Counted from the first letter of the stretch, positions 33,093 to 45,443 are shown. The stretch: 64,000 nt of DNA from Bubalus kerabau (GCF_029407905.1 NC_073637.1:51460501-51524500), one strand, 5' to 3'. Notes: generated by a model from the letters alone, not told the origin. Numbers and translations: made by a program.

Positions 33093-33389
33093 AGTGAAAG
33101 TCACTCAGTCGTGTCTGACTCATTGTGACCCCATGGGCATACAGTCCATGGAATTCTAAAGGCCAGAATACTGGAATTGGATAGCCTTTCCCTTCTCCAG
33201 GGGATCTTTCCAACCCAGGAATCAAACCCAGGTCTCCCGCATTGCATGTGGATTCTTTACCAGCTGAGCCACAAAGGAAGCCCAAGAATACTTGAGTGGG
33301 TAGCCTATCCCTTCTCCAGTTGATCTTTCCAGCCCAGGAATCAAATGGGGGTCTCCTGCATTGCAGGTGGATTCTTTACCAACTGAGCT
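33093..33389 (-). mobile_element. Dimeric Bov-tA-type SINE in BovB copy J
   Basis: Minus strand: two tRNA-like modules (heads near 33389 and 33280) and a body ending ACTGAGTGACTTTCACTC. It interrupts the RT coding region between AAAGCAAGAG and AAACATCTAC. A few target bases appear lost, so no clean duplication is seen. Same architecture as the dimer at 11360-11695. Confidence 0.88.
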
Positions 33390-34689
33390 TCTAGAGAAAC
33401 ATCTACTTCTGCTTTATTGACTACACCAAAGCCTTTGACTGTGTGGATCACAACAAACTCAGGAAAATTCTTAAAGAGATGGATATACCAGACCACCTTC
33501 CCTGCCTCCTGAGAAATCTATATGAAGGTCAGGAAGCAACAGTTAGAACTGGACGTGGAACAGCATACTGGTATAAAATTGGGAAAAGAGTACATCAAGC
33601 CTGTATATAGCCCCCTGCTTATTTAATTTATATGCTGAGTCATGCAAAACACCAGGCTGGATGAAGCACAAGCTGGAATCAAGATTGCCAGGAAAAATAT
33701 CAATAACCTCAGATATGCAAATGACACAACATTTATGGCAGAAAGCAAAAAAGAACTAAAGAGCCTCTTGATGAAAGTGAAAGAGGAGAGTGAAAAAGTT
33801 GGCTTAAAACTCAACATTTAGAAAACTAAGATCATGGCATCTGGTCCCATCACTTCATGGCAAATAAATGGGGTAACAATGGAAACAGTGGAAGACTTTA
33901 TTTTTCTGGGCTCCAAAATCACTACAAATGGTGACTGCAGCCATGAAATTAAATGACGCTTGCTCCTTGGAAGAAAATCTATGACCAGCCTAGACAGCAT
34001 ATTCAAAAGCAGAGACATTACTTTGCCAACAAATGTCTGTCTAGTCAAGGCTATGGTTTTTTCAGTAGTCATGTATGGATGTTAGAGTTGGACTATAAAG
34101 AAAGCTGAGTACCTAAGAATTGATGCTTTCAAACTGTGGTTATGGAGAAGATTCTTGAGAGTCTTTTGGACTGCAAGAAGATCAAACCAGTCAATCCTAA
34201 GGAAATCAGTCCTGAAAATTCATTGGAAGGACTGATGCTGAAGCTGAAGCTCCAATACTGTGTCCACCTGTTGAGAAGAACTGACTCATTGGAAAAGACC
34301 CTCATGCTGGGAAAGATTGAAGGCAGGAGGCAAAGGGGATGACAGAGTATGAGATGGTTGGATGACATCACCAACTCAATAGACATTGATTTGAGCATGC
34401 TCTGGGAATTGGTGATGGTCAGGGAAGCCTGGTATGCTGGAATCTATGAGGTCGCAAAGAGTCGGACATGACTGAGCAACTGAACTGAATTGAACTGAAC
34501 AGTATATCACAGTTTTTAAGTTACAGAATATAGAAAGAGAATAATAAACATCAGGGAAGACCTTTGAATCTTCTAGAATTATGTATTAATGCATTTTCAA
34601 TTGTGTGGAGAATAGCTGTATCTTGTTAGATAGAAACATGACTTTGTTATTGGTGCAATTCAGATAGTAAGTATGGTTTACTGATATGT

Positions 34690-35662
34690 GTATGTGTGCC
34701 AAGTTGATAAGGGGTTGGCAATGATTTTTATTGATTTATTTTTTGACCACCAACTTGTCAAATCTTCAATCCAGTGCAAATGTATGTGTTGCTCTGAATG
34801 TACTTTTTACATGTGCTTAGCATATTAAAAAGCAGAGATATTACTTTGCCAACAAAGGTCCATCTAGTCAAAGCTATGGTTTTTCCAGTGGTAGTGTATG
34901 GATGTGAGAGTTGGACTGTGAAGAAAGCTGAAGGCTGAAGAATTGATGCTTTTGAACTGTGGTGTTGGAGAAGACTCTTGAGAGTCCCTTGGATTGCAAG
35001 GAGGTCCAACCAGTCCATCCTAAAGGAGGTCAGTCCTGGGTGTTCATTGGAAGGACTGATGCTGAAGCTGAAGCTCCAATATTTTGGCCACCTCATGCGA
35101 AGAGTTGATTCTTGGAAAAGACCCTGATGCTGGGAGGGATTGGGGGTAGGAGGAGAAGGGGACGACAGAGGATGAGATGGTTGGATGGCATCACCAACTC
35201 AATGGACATGAGTTTGAGTGAACTCCGGGAGTTGGTGACAGACAGGGAGGCCTGGTGTGCTGCGATTCATGGGGTCGCAAAGAGTTGGACACGACTGAGC
35301 GACTGAACTGAACTGAACTGAACTGAACTGAAAGTCAGCTGACTTTAAGTAAAGAGACATTAAGTAAAAGAGATTATTATCCCAGATAATCTTGGTTGGC
35401 CAATTCAACAGGCTGAGAGGCCTTAAAAGCAGGGCCTTAAAACCTGAAATTTCCCTAAGAGAAGATGAAATTCTGCCTGAGGAGAATAGCTTAAATCCAT
35501 GCTGGATAGTTCCAGTCTGCCCTTTCTGATGGCCTGTCCTGTAGATGTTAGTCTTGTCTAGCTAGCCTCTATGATTGTGTAAGCCACTCTATTGCAATAA
35601 ATGCCTTACTGTATATCTCACTACTTCCATTACTTTGGTTGAACTCAGACTGGTACAGTAGG
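34690..35662 (+). mobile_element. MLT2-type LTR of the ERV-L, split by BovB
   Basis: Outside BovB copy K, the pieces 34690-34814 and 35331-35662 (GGTTGGCAATGATTTTTATT; AGAGATTATTATCCCAGATA; AGGCCTTAAAAGCAGGGCC; GTAAGCCACTCTATTGCAAT) form a roughly 450-bp ERV-L LTR. AATAAA is at 35596-35601 and the end is near ACTGGTACAGTA. It lies directly downstream of the ERV-L pol remnant, as a 3' LTR should. Edges are approximate. Confidence 0.72.
34815..35330 (+). mobile_element. BovB 3' end in ERV-L LTR, copy K
   Basis: Starts at GCATATTAAAAAGCAGAGAT and ends with five GAACT repeats (to about 35330). The C-terminal BovB coding tail is present but broken by stops. Confidence 0.9.
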
Positions 35663-37181
35663 CATTGAAGCATTTGAATAAAGAGTGGGAAGAAGAAATG
35701 TTAAGTTAGAAAATAATCAAATTTTATTTATTTAGGGGATATTCAAGACAGCTGATATGCACCAAACATTTTATGAGCTGTAAAATTACTATTAGCTTGA
35801 GACACAACTGGTAAAAGAGGCTAAGAATAAGAAGGCAAGTTTTTATATAGAAAAGACTAAGAAGAGATTAAATAAAAATAGCAAATTGATTACTATAAAA
35901 ACAAATTTAATTTTCTTGGTAAGCCTCATGTCCCTTCCATGAAAATACACTTTCTCTCATTTCTTTTTCATGAAGATGACTCTGAGACCAATTTAAGGAC
36001 GATCCTGAACTGTTTGTGTTTACACCAGGACAAATACCCCAGGATGTGTTACTCCTAGGAAGTCTAAAGTAATTATGTGGGATTCATAATGTTTTCTGGG
36101 AAGATGTTGAAGATTTATTTCTGAGGTTTTGGGAGTTTTAGTGTATCAGCAGGTAGAAATTTTTTTTTTTGTTTTTACTCTTTTTGAGTTTATCTTGTGA
36201 AAAGCAACGACACTGTGTTTTCATCCCAAATAAAATCTCTCCCTCTTATTACTACTCCCTATTGATTAGATTATTGCCTGCAGTGCTATATGTTTTATTT
36301 TTTCCAGTCCATGTTTCATGAACTGAATCAAGGGCATGTCAAGATTTTCCCTCACTTTTCCCCATTGACTTAGTATATTCTGTCTTACAGTTAACATCAC
36401 TTCCTCCCATGTACTAGCAATTGCTAGCTTTTGGTTTTAAATTTCTAAGCCATTATGAGATTGCTCTTTTACTGAAAAGGCTTCTCATTGGTCATCTGGG
36501 TCCAGATGAAGGAGATTTTTTGAGGAGTCATCCTGTACTCTCCTTTTGAGGACAAGAAGAATTAATTAGATTTCAACTATCATGAATTGCTTTTACTGAC
36601 TCTCCCTAGTCCTGTCTCTAAACTCTGTTGCTGGTACTATTTCACTTTGACCATTTCTTTCCATTCTTATTTCTAAAATTACCCTACCCAGCTTAAGTGT
36701 CACTTCATTCAGAGATTTTAATTTGCTAATTCAACTAGAAGTGCTTTATTTTTCTTGTGAATCCCTAGAGCTGTGGCGGCAAGTATATTTCTACTACAAA
36801 CATCACTAAGAATCATGGCATTCTTCTCCAAACTGAGCTGTGACCCCAGAATCCTTACTAACACAGCAACCTATGTAGTTACACTGGAAATGAAGACTAA
36901 CTGTGATCTGAATGTAACACAATAATTTGAGTGTGTTAAACAACTAATTTAATACAGCTATGTCCCATTATGGACATAATGACCTGTTCCTCAAAATCAG
37001 ACAATATGAATGAAAAGGCTAACTAGAAATTTACTTTCCCATTATTTATTTGGGGAAAACATCTAGCAAGTTACCCATCAGCCCCACAATCCCAATGTTT
37101 TAGAAAACAGTAAAAAATTGATACACATCTATTAATTATTTTAAAAAAATTCTTCCAGCTCACTAAATGTAACTGATATAC
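35663..37181. other. Unassigned AT-rich DNA
   Basis: No gene or recognised transposon. A T10 run is at about 36161-36170. Confidence 0.4.
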
Positions 37182-37205
37182 TTTTTTTTTTTTTTTTTTT
37201 TTTTT
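37182..37205. repeat. T24 homopolymer
   Basis: An uninterrupted run of 24 T. It could be the poly-A tail of a minus-strand retrocopy extending to about 37480, but no AATAAA or known gene sequence supports this. Confidence 0.8.
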
Positions 37206-37559
37206 AAGGAAAACAACATTGTTTGGAGTAACACAGACTTTTTTAGTGCCGGCAACATCGAGGATGAATATCTCTATGTTGAGATTTGGCTTGCTTCTCA
37301 AAATGTCTATGTGATTTTGATGTTTTATCAATTCTACTTAGAAAATTACTTTTCCCCATGTATTCATTTAAAGATGTTATACTGAGTTTTAGAACTATAA
37401 ATGTAAATTTTCTATATAAATATTGGCTGAAAAATACTGTGTTCAAAAATATATAGTGTATAAAGCTGTATTAAAAATGTGGCAGCCTTCTACAAGAAAA
37501 GTATTTAACTCTATAGATCTTCTGGGTAGTTTTGCTTCATTTGTGATTTAATTCATTGT

Positions 37560-38160
37560 TTATTCATCCATTCAACTTACATTTATTGATTACCTCTCAT
37601 AGGCCAAATCTCATGTAAGTATTAGCCATGCAAATATGAAAAATTTCAATTCCTGAATATTAACTAATAGTGTAATAAAGGATAAACACATATAGAAAGA
37701 TAATTACAGGTTAACACAGTCTCTAGTTGATTTGTAGGATCATAGTGGGAGAAGTTACTAATTTCCTTATAGTGATTATTGAGACCTCATATAAGAAGTG
37801 GCATATAATTTACCTTAAAGAAATAATAGGAGTGCACAACACAGACTGGTAAGAACTGACAATTTATATAAAAGATGTTATGTTTGAGGAACTTTAAGAA
37901 GTGTTTAATGTCTATAATGCAAAATCTGTATAGGTGGATGGAGAGAGATGTGACTTAGCAGTTAGTTGGAGCCAGATTCTGAATAGTATATCAAATGCTC
38001 TAGGAGTTTGAACTTTATCTTTTGGTGTGAGGGCCAAATGATGTAGGTGATGTTGGCAAAGAGCTTTATTAAGGCTTCACTTTAGAAAGACAGCTGATTA
38101 CATTGCTGATTATGGATCATAATGGGAAGATATAACTGATAAATGTTTTTAAATGCTCTA
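37560..38160 (-). mobile_element. Possible L2 remnant
   Basis: CATTTATTGATTACCTCTCA, then GTTTGAACTTTATCTTTTGG and GAAAGACAGCTGA in order resemble an L2 3' region in reverse orientation. Divergence is high and edges are uncertain. Confidence 0.35.
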
Positions 38161-39073
38161 AGCCCCATGTGCTAGAGTAAAAGCCAGTGGCATCAACATA
38201 TTTTTATGAATTGCAAAATATCAATAACTGATCATTCCAATTATAAGAAATTTCCAAAAAATGAATTTCCATGTAATGATATCTCACTGCAAGAATGAGG
38301 CTACGCAGTTACTGAGGAAGAGAATATTAATACTTTGTAAGATGCTGAATGCTTATGATTATGCCTTAGTGTGTCATGAAAATCTTTCAGCTTCTGTTCA
38401 GACAAGGATCCTTGGAGCTGGACATCTGAAGTAAATTACAGAAACATGTCACGCCCTTCATATTATCCTCTTTCCCTTCTTTCTCCTCCTACTGAGAGTC
38501 TCATCCAAATTCCCAGTGGAACTGACCTCTTGCCACTGTTGTTTAGTCATTTCTGTATATTCTCTCACCCCAGCACTGGTCAAGGACAGGTCAGGCTGTT
38601 ACCCCTGCTAGATCTTTAAATGCAGTGTTGCTGGACTCTGGTTGAAGAGGCTCAGAGAGCCAGCCTTGTGTATGCTTCTTCTTGAACCTCTAAACTTCAG
38701 TTGAGCAGTTCTTTATAAGAACACTTTTGACACCCAAGGAGTTTCACTCAATTATGATGCCTCATGCTTCCAAGTATCAGGTTAAAACAAGTAGGGCTGT
38801 GTCAGAGCAAACACTATTCTGAATTGTGTTTTGATATAAAAAGAAATATTAGAGAACATTAGTCAAACAGGAGAAAATTAAGTAGCAAATAAACATAATT
38901 GTGAGTAGTGAAATTTACTCACAATCCATAGTTAAATGCTCAGGAAGTTCTCTTCTCTTGGCTTTAAAACTCATTCCCATGTCTTATGGACAAATAGAAA
39001 AATATGAACACCTCAAAGGCATTTGGGATATTCACTACCATAAGGCTCTTTTGAATACAAAAACTTCATACTA
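38161..39073. other. Unassigned DNA
   Basis: No gene or repeat recognised. 38440-38780 is somewhat more GC-rich and pyrimidine-rich. Confidence 0.35.
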
Positions 39074-39167
39074 TTTCCTTCTCCAGGGATCTTCCCAACC
39101 CAGGGATCGAACCCAGGTCTCCCGCATTGCGGGCAGATTCTTTAACCTCTGAGCCACCAGGGAAGCC
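39074..39167 (-). mobile_element. Bov-tA SINE, head part only
   Basis: Minus strand: GGGCTTCCCTGGTGGCTCAG, B-box-like GGTTCGATCCC, then the body stops after GGAGAAGGAAAT. CATACTA is duplicated at 39067-39073 and 39168-39174, so the 3' end was already missing at insertion or lost cleanly. Confidence 0.88.
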
Positions 39168-39174
39168 CATACTA

Positions 39175-39904
39175 AAGTATAATATAGCAAAAATGTATTT
39201 ATCAACTTGATTAATTAACTTTTAAATGTAAAATGTGATTTTGTTTAGTGGAAAATATTGTTGATAAACAATTCTTAATCAGGTGTTGTAGTCTTGAAAT
39301 TCCTCAATTATTAAAGTTGGAGTAAGAATTCTGCAGTTTGTTTAAAACAATTGCTAAAAAAGACTAATAATTGAAAGAGGAAATTTTTGCTGAAGATTTT
39401 TCTTTTAATCTCTAAGAGTATACTTTATTTGGAGAAACTAAAGTCTCCAGTTTTCCTATTTTAGAAAAAAAAGATAAAATATTGAGAAAATCAGTAAGTT
39501 GGGGAAAATAGAATGAAATATTTGATGTCTGTTGAATGATCAAATCTCTATCTCTCTAAAATAAAAATGAAGAACTGCATAGTTTTCTACTAATTGTACT
39601 GTTTCCATTCATATTGAAGCTATTTTATTTTGGTTTATTTGCAGTGATGCTGAAATTTGGAGAAAATTATTAGTTTTAAATAACTTGGCTATGTGAAAAA
39701 TGATATGAGCTTATCCATTCAAAGAACATTCAGATTTGGAGATTATATTTGGTTTCATTAAAAGGAAACATGCAAATCTTTCAATTATAGTTCATGTTTA
39801 TCTTTCTTTCCTTTTAAAAAAAATTTGCTGTGGTAGGCAAATATACAATTGATATAATTGTAATTAAATACATCTTTATCTAATGACAAATGTAAATGCA
39901 TGTC
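39175..39904. other. Unassigned AT-rich DNA
   Basis: Nothing recognised. Confidence 0.35.
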
Positions 39905-40392
39905 TTCTGTTACAGCAATTCCATTTCTAGGAATTTATCTTACAGATACGCTTTCACATGCACAGGATAATGTATGTATAAGGATAGCTTTTGCAGCTCT
40001 GAAAAATGTATATCAATAGGGACTGCTCAAATAAATTATTGTAAATCTATCCAATGGAAGGTCATGCAAATATAAAAAAGAATAAAGAAACTTTATATGC
40101 TATGGAATTGAAAGAGCTCCCATTTAGAATGAAAATATTCAAGACATAAAAAAGGCTCCCTATGCTAATATTAATGTGCTATAAAATCTACATGTAAATA
40201 CTTATTTGTATATAGAATATCTATAGAAGGATATCCAAGAAGCTAATAATAGCAATTGCCTTCTGGGAGAAAATCTGGGTAGAAGTAAAAAAGAAAATTA
40301 CTTTTTATTGTATATACATTAATATTATTCAAACTCTGTTCCCTGTGCATTCATTACAACTTTAGAAAAATAGATTCTAAAAAATAAAAAGA
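39905..40392 (+). mobile_element. Old mammalian L1 3' end
   Basis: CAGCAATTCCATTTCTAGGA, AATAGGGACTGCTCAAATAA, AATCTATCCAATGGAAGGTC, GAAGGATATCCAAGAAGCTA and an A-rich end are in the order of an old L1 ORF2 C-terminus and 3' UTR. No open frame survives. Confidence 0.7.
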
Positions 40393-42068
40393 AAAGCTAT
40401 GGTAGCTATTCCTTGCTTTCTTGTTAATTTAAAATAATATTTTAAAAAATATTTGTTTGGGTCTTGGGAAATATACTAAAATAAAAGGTTAATAATATAA
40501 CAATATAGAACAATATTTATGATGATTTTTTTCTTCCATTATATTGTCCTAAGTCAGACTGCCTTCTCTTATGCGAGCAGAAATGTCAGGGTCAGCCTAT
40601 CTATTTCAGTGACCTTGAGAACCAATGGAGACCACCTTGTGACTATTTTAGTCATGGCAATTGGACTTTACTGTGAAGTCATTTAAATATGTAGGGAAAA
40701 TGTCCCGATCTTTGTGATGTTTGCACATGGAGAACAATAGTATAGTTTCATGACTGGTGGGTACCATTTGATTTCTTTACATATATTTCTGTAACCTTGA
40801 AACTTTATTTCAAAACATATGATCAATATTAACAGGAAAACTGCCTCCATCCAACTGCATCATAGCAGTTCTTCAGATTACTCTATTTTGAATGAGCTGT
40901 TATCAGATAAATTAGGTTTTACTGAATATAGTTATTACAAGTATTTTTCAAAATATTCAGAAACGACTATATTTTTACAAGACTTGGCAATTGAGACATA
41001 TGTTGGCAGAATATTCAAAACATATTTCTAGAGCACTGAAACTTCTCCATATGCAATTACAATCCTTTAGCTATTGACATTGTTTCTTGAACAGTCATTT
41101 TATTTAGTTTACATTTCTTATCAGAGTATATTTGGTTCAAGACAACAATTTCTCAAACATTTAGAAAATAAAAACATATATCCTTTTTTCAGTTTCTACT
41201 CCCCCATTTTTTCTTAAAATCTTGACTGTTCTACACTTGGCATATAATCAAGTGATATGATTTTCTTTTTGATTCCCCTGTTTTTCACATGGTTAGAGAG
41301 AAGGCTGAGTGATTTTTTCAGCCTTCAGTGAGTACCTACAGTGAGTCGATGAATCTAAGTTTATAAAGTTAATAGAATAAGAGATTCCCTATCTGTGACT
41401 GAGAAATAGAATGACACTTTTAATTAGCACCAGTGTATAGGAGTAAATTTCTTCAGTGTATTTAGTATCTTGTTACAGGCTATTTTGAGTTAATAGATTA
41501 TGTTGCATAGTTAATGTTGCTGATTCAATTTTTAATTAATATAACCTCTTATTTTAAATACATTAATAGGATTTTAGGTAAATCCTAAAATCCTAACTTG
41601 ACTCTTAATATTTGTTCTTGTCCCACTGAGTAAGTGGCAATATTTCCTTTGTAATATTAAATTCTCCTTCAACAGCTCAGGCTCCAGAATGTCACAAGCC
41701 TTTATATTTGGATTAAGAGATATCTTTATTGATCACTTTTGTAGGAAAAGATTTTGTTTTCACTCATGGAAGCTATCACATTCCCTTAAATTTTCCATGA
41801 AAAGGAAAAAAAAAAAAGAAATTTGAGTTGATTTCTGTTCCAGCTATACATAGCGAAGAATGGATGGTTCACATATTTTGTTACCATCCTGATCAACTGT
41901 CTCAGGGACAGGCATACTGCTCTGCAGAGACTTGTCATCTCTGCTGCTAGAAGTGGCAGCAGCTGCTAAGTTTTTAGTGATCCATTCTCTCAGTAATAAT
42001 AACAATAATAACAGTAATAAATTAGAATTTTATCTTCTAAATACCTTGATGCACATTTACAAGAGACT
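40393..42068. other. Unassigned AT-rich DNA
   Basis: No gene or transposon recognised. An imperfect (AAT)n stretch lies at 41993-42020. Confidence 0.35.
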
Positions 42069-42442
42069 AGGGCATGGCGGGATTTCTTTGGAAGATGCTA
42101 AAGCTGAAACTCCAGTGCTTTGGCCACCTCATGCGAAGAGTTGACTCATTGGAAAAGACTGATGCTGGGAGGGATTGGGGGCAGGAGGAGAAGGGGACGA
42201 CGGAGGATGAGATGGCTGGATGGCATCACTGACTCGATGGACGTGAGTCTGAGTGAACTCCGGGAGTTGGTGATGGACAGGGAGCCCTGGCGTGCTGCAG
42301 TCCATGGGGTCGCAAAGAGTCGGACATGACTGAGCGACTGAACTGAACTGAACTGAACTGAGGGCATGGCTCTCCAGTATTCTTTCCTGGAGAATCTCCA
42401 AGGACAGAGGAGCCTGGTGGGCTACAATCCATGGGGCCACAA
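42069..42442 (+). mobile_element. Bov-tA-type SINE body, split by BovB
   Basis: AGGGCATGGC (42069-42078, repeated at 42361-42370) continues as TCTCCAGTATTCTTTCCTGG and GGGCTACAATCCATGGGGCC, the shared SINE body. The tRNA head is missing. Confidence 0.72.
42079..42360 (+). mobile_element. BovB 3' end in a SINE, copy L
   Basis: 282 bp of BovB 3' terminus, ending in four GAACT units. The 10-bp target AGGGCATGGC is exactly duplicated (42069-42078, 42361-42370). Its C-terminal coding tail (GGIGGRRRRGRRRMRWLDGI) remains open for 69 codons. Confidence 0.95.
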
Positions 42443-42571
42443 GGACTGTCCAGTGGTTAAGAATGCATGCTTCCACTGCTGGTGGCACAGGTTCGATCTC
42501 TGGTTGGGGAACTAAGATTCCATATGTCATGGTGAACGCTCCCCCAAAGAACTAACTAAATAAATAAACAA
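42443..42571 (+). mobile_element. CHR-type (tRNA-derived) SINE
   Basis: GTCCAGTGGTTAAGAATGCA, GGTTCGATCTCTGGTTGGGG, AACTAAGATTCC and an A-rich AAATAAATAAA tail are typical of the cetartiodactyl CHR SINE. It lies directly after the Bov-tA body. Confidence 0.85.
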
Positions 42572-42634
42572 GGAATATTAAAACATTTTTGAAAAGAGCA
42601 TAGATGATTTATAGTCAAAATTCAGATGAGTGCT

Positions 42635-43745
42635 TTTTTAAATTGCTTTTGTCTTTATTTTTATTTTATTCTTTTTAAATTTTATTTTTAAACTTTACAA
42701 TATTGTATTGGTTTTGCCATATATCAAAAGGAATCCGCCACAGGTATACATATGTTCCCCATCCTGAACCCTCCTCCCTCCTCCCTCCCCATACCATCCC
42801 TCTGGGTCGTCTCAGTGCACCAGGCCCAAGCATCCAGTATCGTGCATTGAACCTGGACTGGTGACTTGTTCCATATATGATATTATACGTATTTCAATGC
42901 CATTCTCGCAAATCATCCCACCTGCTCCCTCTCCCTCAGAGTCCAAAAGACTGTTCTATACATCAGTGTCTCTTTTGCTGTCTTGTATACAGGGTTATTG
43001 TTACCATCTTTCTAAATTCCATATATATGCGTTAGTATACTGTATTGGTGTTTTTCTTTCTGGCTTACTTCACTCTGTATAATAGGCTTCAGTTTCATCC
43101 ACCTCATTAGAACTGATTCAAATGTATTCTTTTTAATGGCTGAGTAATACTCCATTGTGTATATGTACCACCGCTTTCTTATCCATTCATCTGCTGATGG
43201 GCATCTAGGTTGCTTCCATGTCCTGGCTATTATAAACAGTGCTGTGATGAACATTGGGGTACATGTGTCTCTTTCAATTCTGGTTTCCTCAGTGTGTATG
43301 CCCAGCAGTGGGATTGCTTGGTCGTATGGCAGTTCTATTTCCAGTTTTTTAAGGAATCTCCACACTGTTCTCCATAGTGGCTGTACTAGTTTGCATTCCC
43401 ACCAACAGTGGAAGAGGGTTCCCTTTTCTCCACACCCTCTCCAGCATTTATTGCTTGTAGACTTTTGGATCGCAGCCATTCTGACTGGTGTGAAATGGTA
43501 CCTCATAGTGGTTTTGATTTGCATTTCTCTGATAATGAGTGATGTTGAGCATCTTTTCATGTGTTTGTTAGCCATCTGTATGTCTTCTTTGGAGAAATGT
43601 CTATTTAGTTCTTTGGCCCATTTTTTGATTGGGTCATTTATTTTTCTGAAATTGAGCTGTAGGAGTTGCTTGTATATTTTTGAGATTAGTTGTTTGTCAG
43701 TTGAACTTAACTTGGTTGTGAAACTCACGTTTTCACAGATGGTGT
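42635..43745 (-). mobile_element. L1, 5'-truncated, relatively young
   Basis: Minus strand: ORF2 C-terminal region then 3' UTR (GGCAAAACCAATACAATATT, GGTGCACTGAGACGACCC) ending in an A-rich tail near 42635. The coding tail is open, unlike the other L1s here. Confidence 0.92.
43012..43728 (-). pseudogene. L1 ORF2 C-terminal fragment, open 238 codons
   Basis: The minus-strand open stretch carries the L1 ORF2p C-terminal hallmarks: KKWAKELNRHFSKEDIQMAN, the cysteine-rich CWRGCGEKGTLFHCWWEC, FLKKLEIELPYDQAIPLLGI, WKQPRCPSADEWI and MEYYSAIKKN. It ends near the family C-terminus (ILTHIYGI). The endonuclease and RT domains are absent through 5' truncation, so it is a fragment even though undisturbed. 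Confidence 0.92.
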
Positions 43746-44071
43746 AACCTATAACCTATAGAAACTTAATGCTTAATCTAGAAACCTATAGAAAACAAAG
43801 TCAATTCTGGTTTACCAACTGTCTTCCTCCCAAGGGAGGCTTTCATATGTACCATTGTTTGGACTTCCCTCTACTGAGGCATTCCTTGTTCTGCCTGATT
43901 TAGGGCTCTGTAGGTTGACATCCACAGCTAGTTTCCCTAGTTCCTTGTGGTCTCTGGTTATGTGGTCTTTCCTCCTGTCCCCACTTTTCAGCCAAAGTTT
44001 ATTCAGTCGAAAGCAGACCCTCTAAGTGTGTGTCTTCCTCCCCTCACCCTTTGGGAGTTGCGTGATCTCAT

Positions 44072-44217
44072 TTGCCCTCCTTACCGCTGTTGGGCCCACA
44101 GGACTTTGCAGGCGTGTCCCTAAGTTCATCCATGGAAACACCCCTTGCCCTCCTTACCTTTTTTGGGCCCACAGGACTTTGTAGGTGTGTCCTTTAATTC
44201 ATCCATGAAACACCTCT
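44072..44217. repeat. Tandem duplication, two 73-bp units
   Basis: 44072-44144 and 44145-44217 both run TTGCCCTCCTTACC...GGGCCCACAGGACTTTG...TTCATCCATG. They differ at about a dozen sites, so the duplication is not recent. Confidence 0.9.
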
Positions 44218-45443
44218 TTTATCTGTTTTTAATCTCTCTCCAAATTTTGTCTTGACATCCAAGCACCTCTGCAGATAAAGAATTTCAAAAAGCTTGAAGT
44301 TTCCTTAGATGTTTCCTGTGATATAAGATATGCATTTTTCTCTACTGGGATTTTGCCAATCCCTTCTGGGTATTTGTATTCTATTTTTTTTTTCTCTCCC
44401 AAGCAACTAGGTCAAGACTCAAAAGATGGGATCTGACTCTTGAATCCAGAGAGCATTGAACCTTTTAACTATTACCTTCAAATAATCTTCAAACTTCTTC
44501 CTTGTCCAGAGGTGTTTATGTGTTTATTATTTTTTCCCCTGTGTAGCAGGGAAGCTGTTCTTTGGCTGCCATCCTCAGTTCTTTACTTTGTGCTTCTTTC
44601 ATAGACTTATTTAGTCCTCTAAGATCTGCCTCCTGTTCTTTCCTGACAAGTCTTTTTTTGTAATTCAAAACCACAAACTGAAAACTGTCCCCATAATAAA
44701 TGCCTGGGGTCTTACATAGAATAACTTTTTGGCTTTTAAACAATTGTGTTTGTGAATTTCAAAATTCATTTAGCTTCTCAATTGAGTTCTTTGTTCTAAG
44801 AGATACTTGTGTGCCCTACTCAGGACCCCAAGCCTGATAATCCTACCATTTTAATAGTGCTAGAAAAGGATAAGAGTAATAGGAAAGGGGGGAAACAGAG
44901 AGTTGAATGTCAAACTGTCATTTGCTACACATTCATGCATCTCATTTGTTTGTAGAGTCACACAGCAGTACATTTGTAAAGAATACAGAAGTCTTCATTA
45001 CTATATACTGCAGACAAAGGAAAAGAGTCTAAGACATTATTTGTCTTTAGGATCACACATCTGGCAAAATCAAACTAGAACCTAGGTCCCCTGAGTTCTT
45101 ATCATATGTCATAGTAATCCTCTGATGTACTTTACTCTGTTATCTATTTCATTTTTGTCTTAGCTGTCCTAAGCCCCCAAGAATAGACTTTTAAAAATTA
45201 TTTGCATGAACATTCTATATTTGGTGTGGCAGAGGAAAGGCGCTAAATGAAGTAGTAAGTAAAATGGAAATATCGAGAATTTCAGATTTATGCACAACAT
45301 ACCTAACACCTTTCTATGTTTTATCTTTTAAAACAAGATAGCACCTCTGTCCTAGTAAGTCACCTGAAATCCACATTGATAATATAGTTTGTTAGATTTA
45401 TAAAAATTATAAATTATAAAATATAAAAATTAGATTATTAAAA

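Larger units (their letters stand above)
31720..34501 (+). mobile_element. BovB, 5'-truncated, carrying two SINEs, copy J
   Basis: Begins inside the endonuclease domain (TTCTTTGCAGCTAAAGATGG, CTGTGGCTCAGATCATGAAC) and runs to a terminus ending GAATTGAACTGAACA. SINEs interrupt it at 32344-32616 and 33093-33389. Coding pieces include 31962-32333 (basic linker) and 32753-33097 (RT start, QIWKTQQWPQDW). The RT active-site box is mutated to YAND (AAT at 33720-33722). Many stops follow. GTATAT on both sides (31714-31719, 34502-34507) may be a short duplication. Confidence 0.92.
28590..34689 (+). mobile_element. ERV-L (class III) endogenous retrovirus internal region, decayed
   Basis: The plus strand carries a pol remnant in the order expected for ERV-L: reverse-transcriptase/RNase H end (RNase H motif TDGSVRYAGT at 29323 onward), integrase region, then the pol 3' part and a tail leading to an MLT2-type LTR at about 34690. 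It is interrupted by SINEs (30171-30370; 31180-31622) and BovB copy J (31720-34501). Every frame is broken. One segment of the integrase region is inverted (29942-30166). The 5' boundary near 28590 is approximate and no 5' LTR was found. Confidence 0.75.

Noticed and set aside
35300..35330. CRISPR-like or telomere-like short repeat array (GAACT)n
   Set aside because: It is the simple-repeat tail of BovB, found at the 3' end of many copies; there are no spacers.
35331..35346. Perfect 16-bp palindrome AAAGTCAGCTGACTTT as a regulatory site
   Set aside because: It falls at the BovB/LTR junction and is largely ordinary ERV-L LTR sequence; no further evidence of function.
43157..43747. 196-codon plus-strand ORF
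   Set aside because: It is antisense to the L1 ORF2 C-terminus, which has the recognisable motifs.
44516..44743. Retroviral gag fragment on the minus strand
   Set aside because: A charged lysine/glutamate-rich peptide is visible, but no zinc knuckle, capsid motif or neighbouring pol supports it.
44900..45085. MIR element
   Set aside because: GTCACACAGCAGTACATTTG and AACCTAGGTCCCCTGAGTTC recall MIR, but the core is missing and similarity is too low to call.
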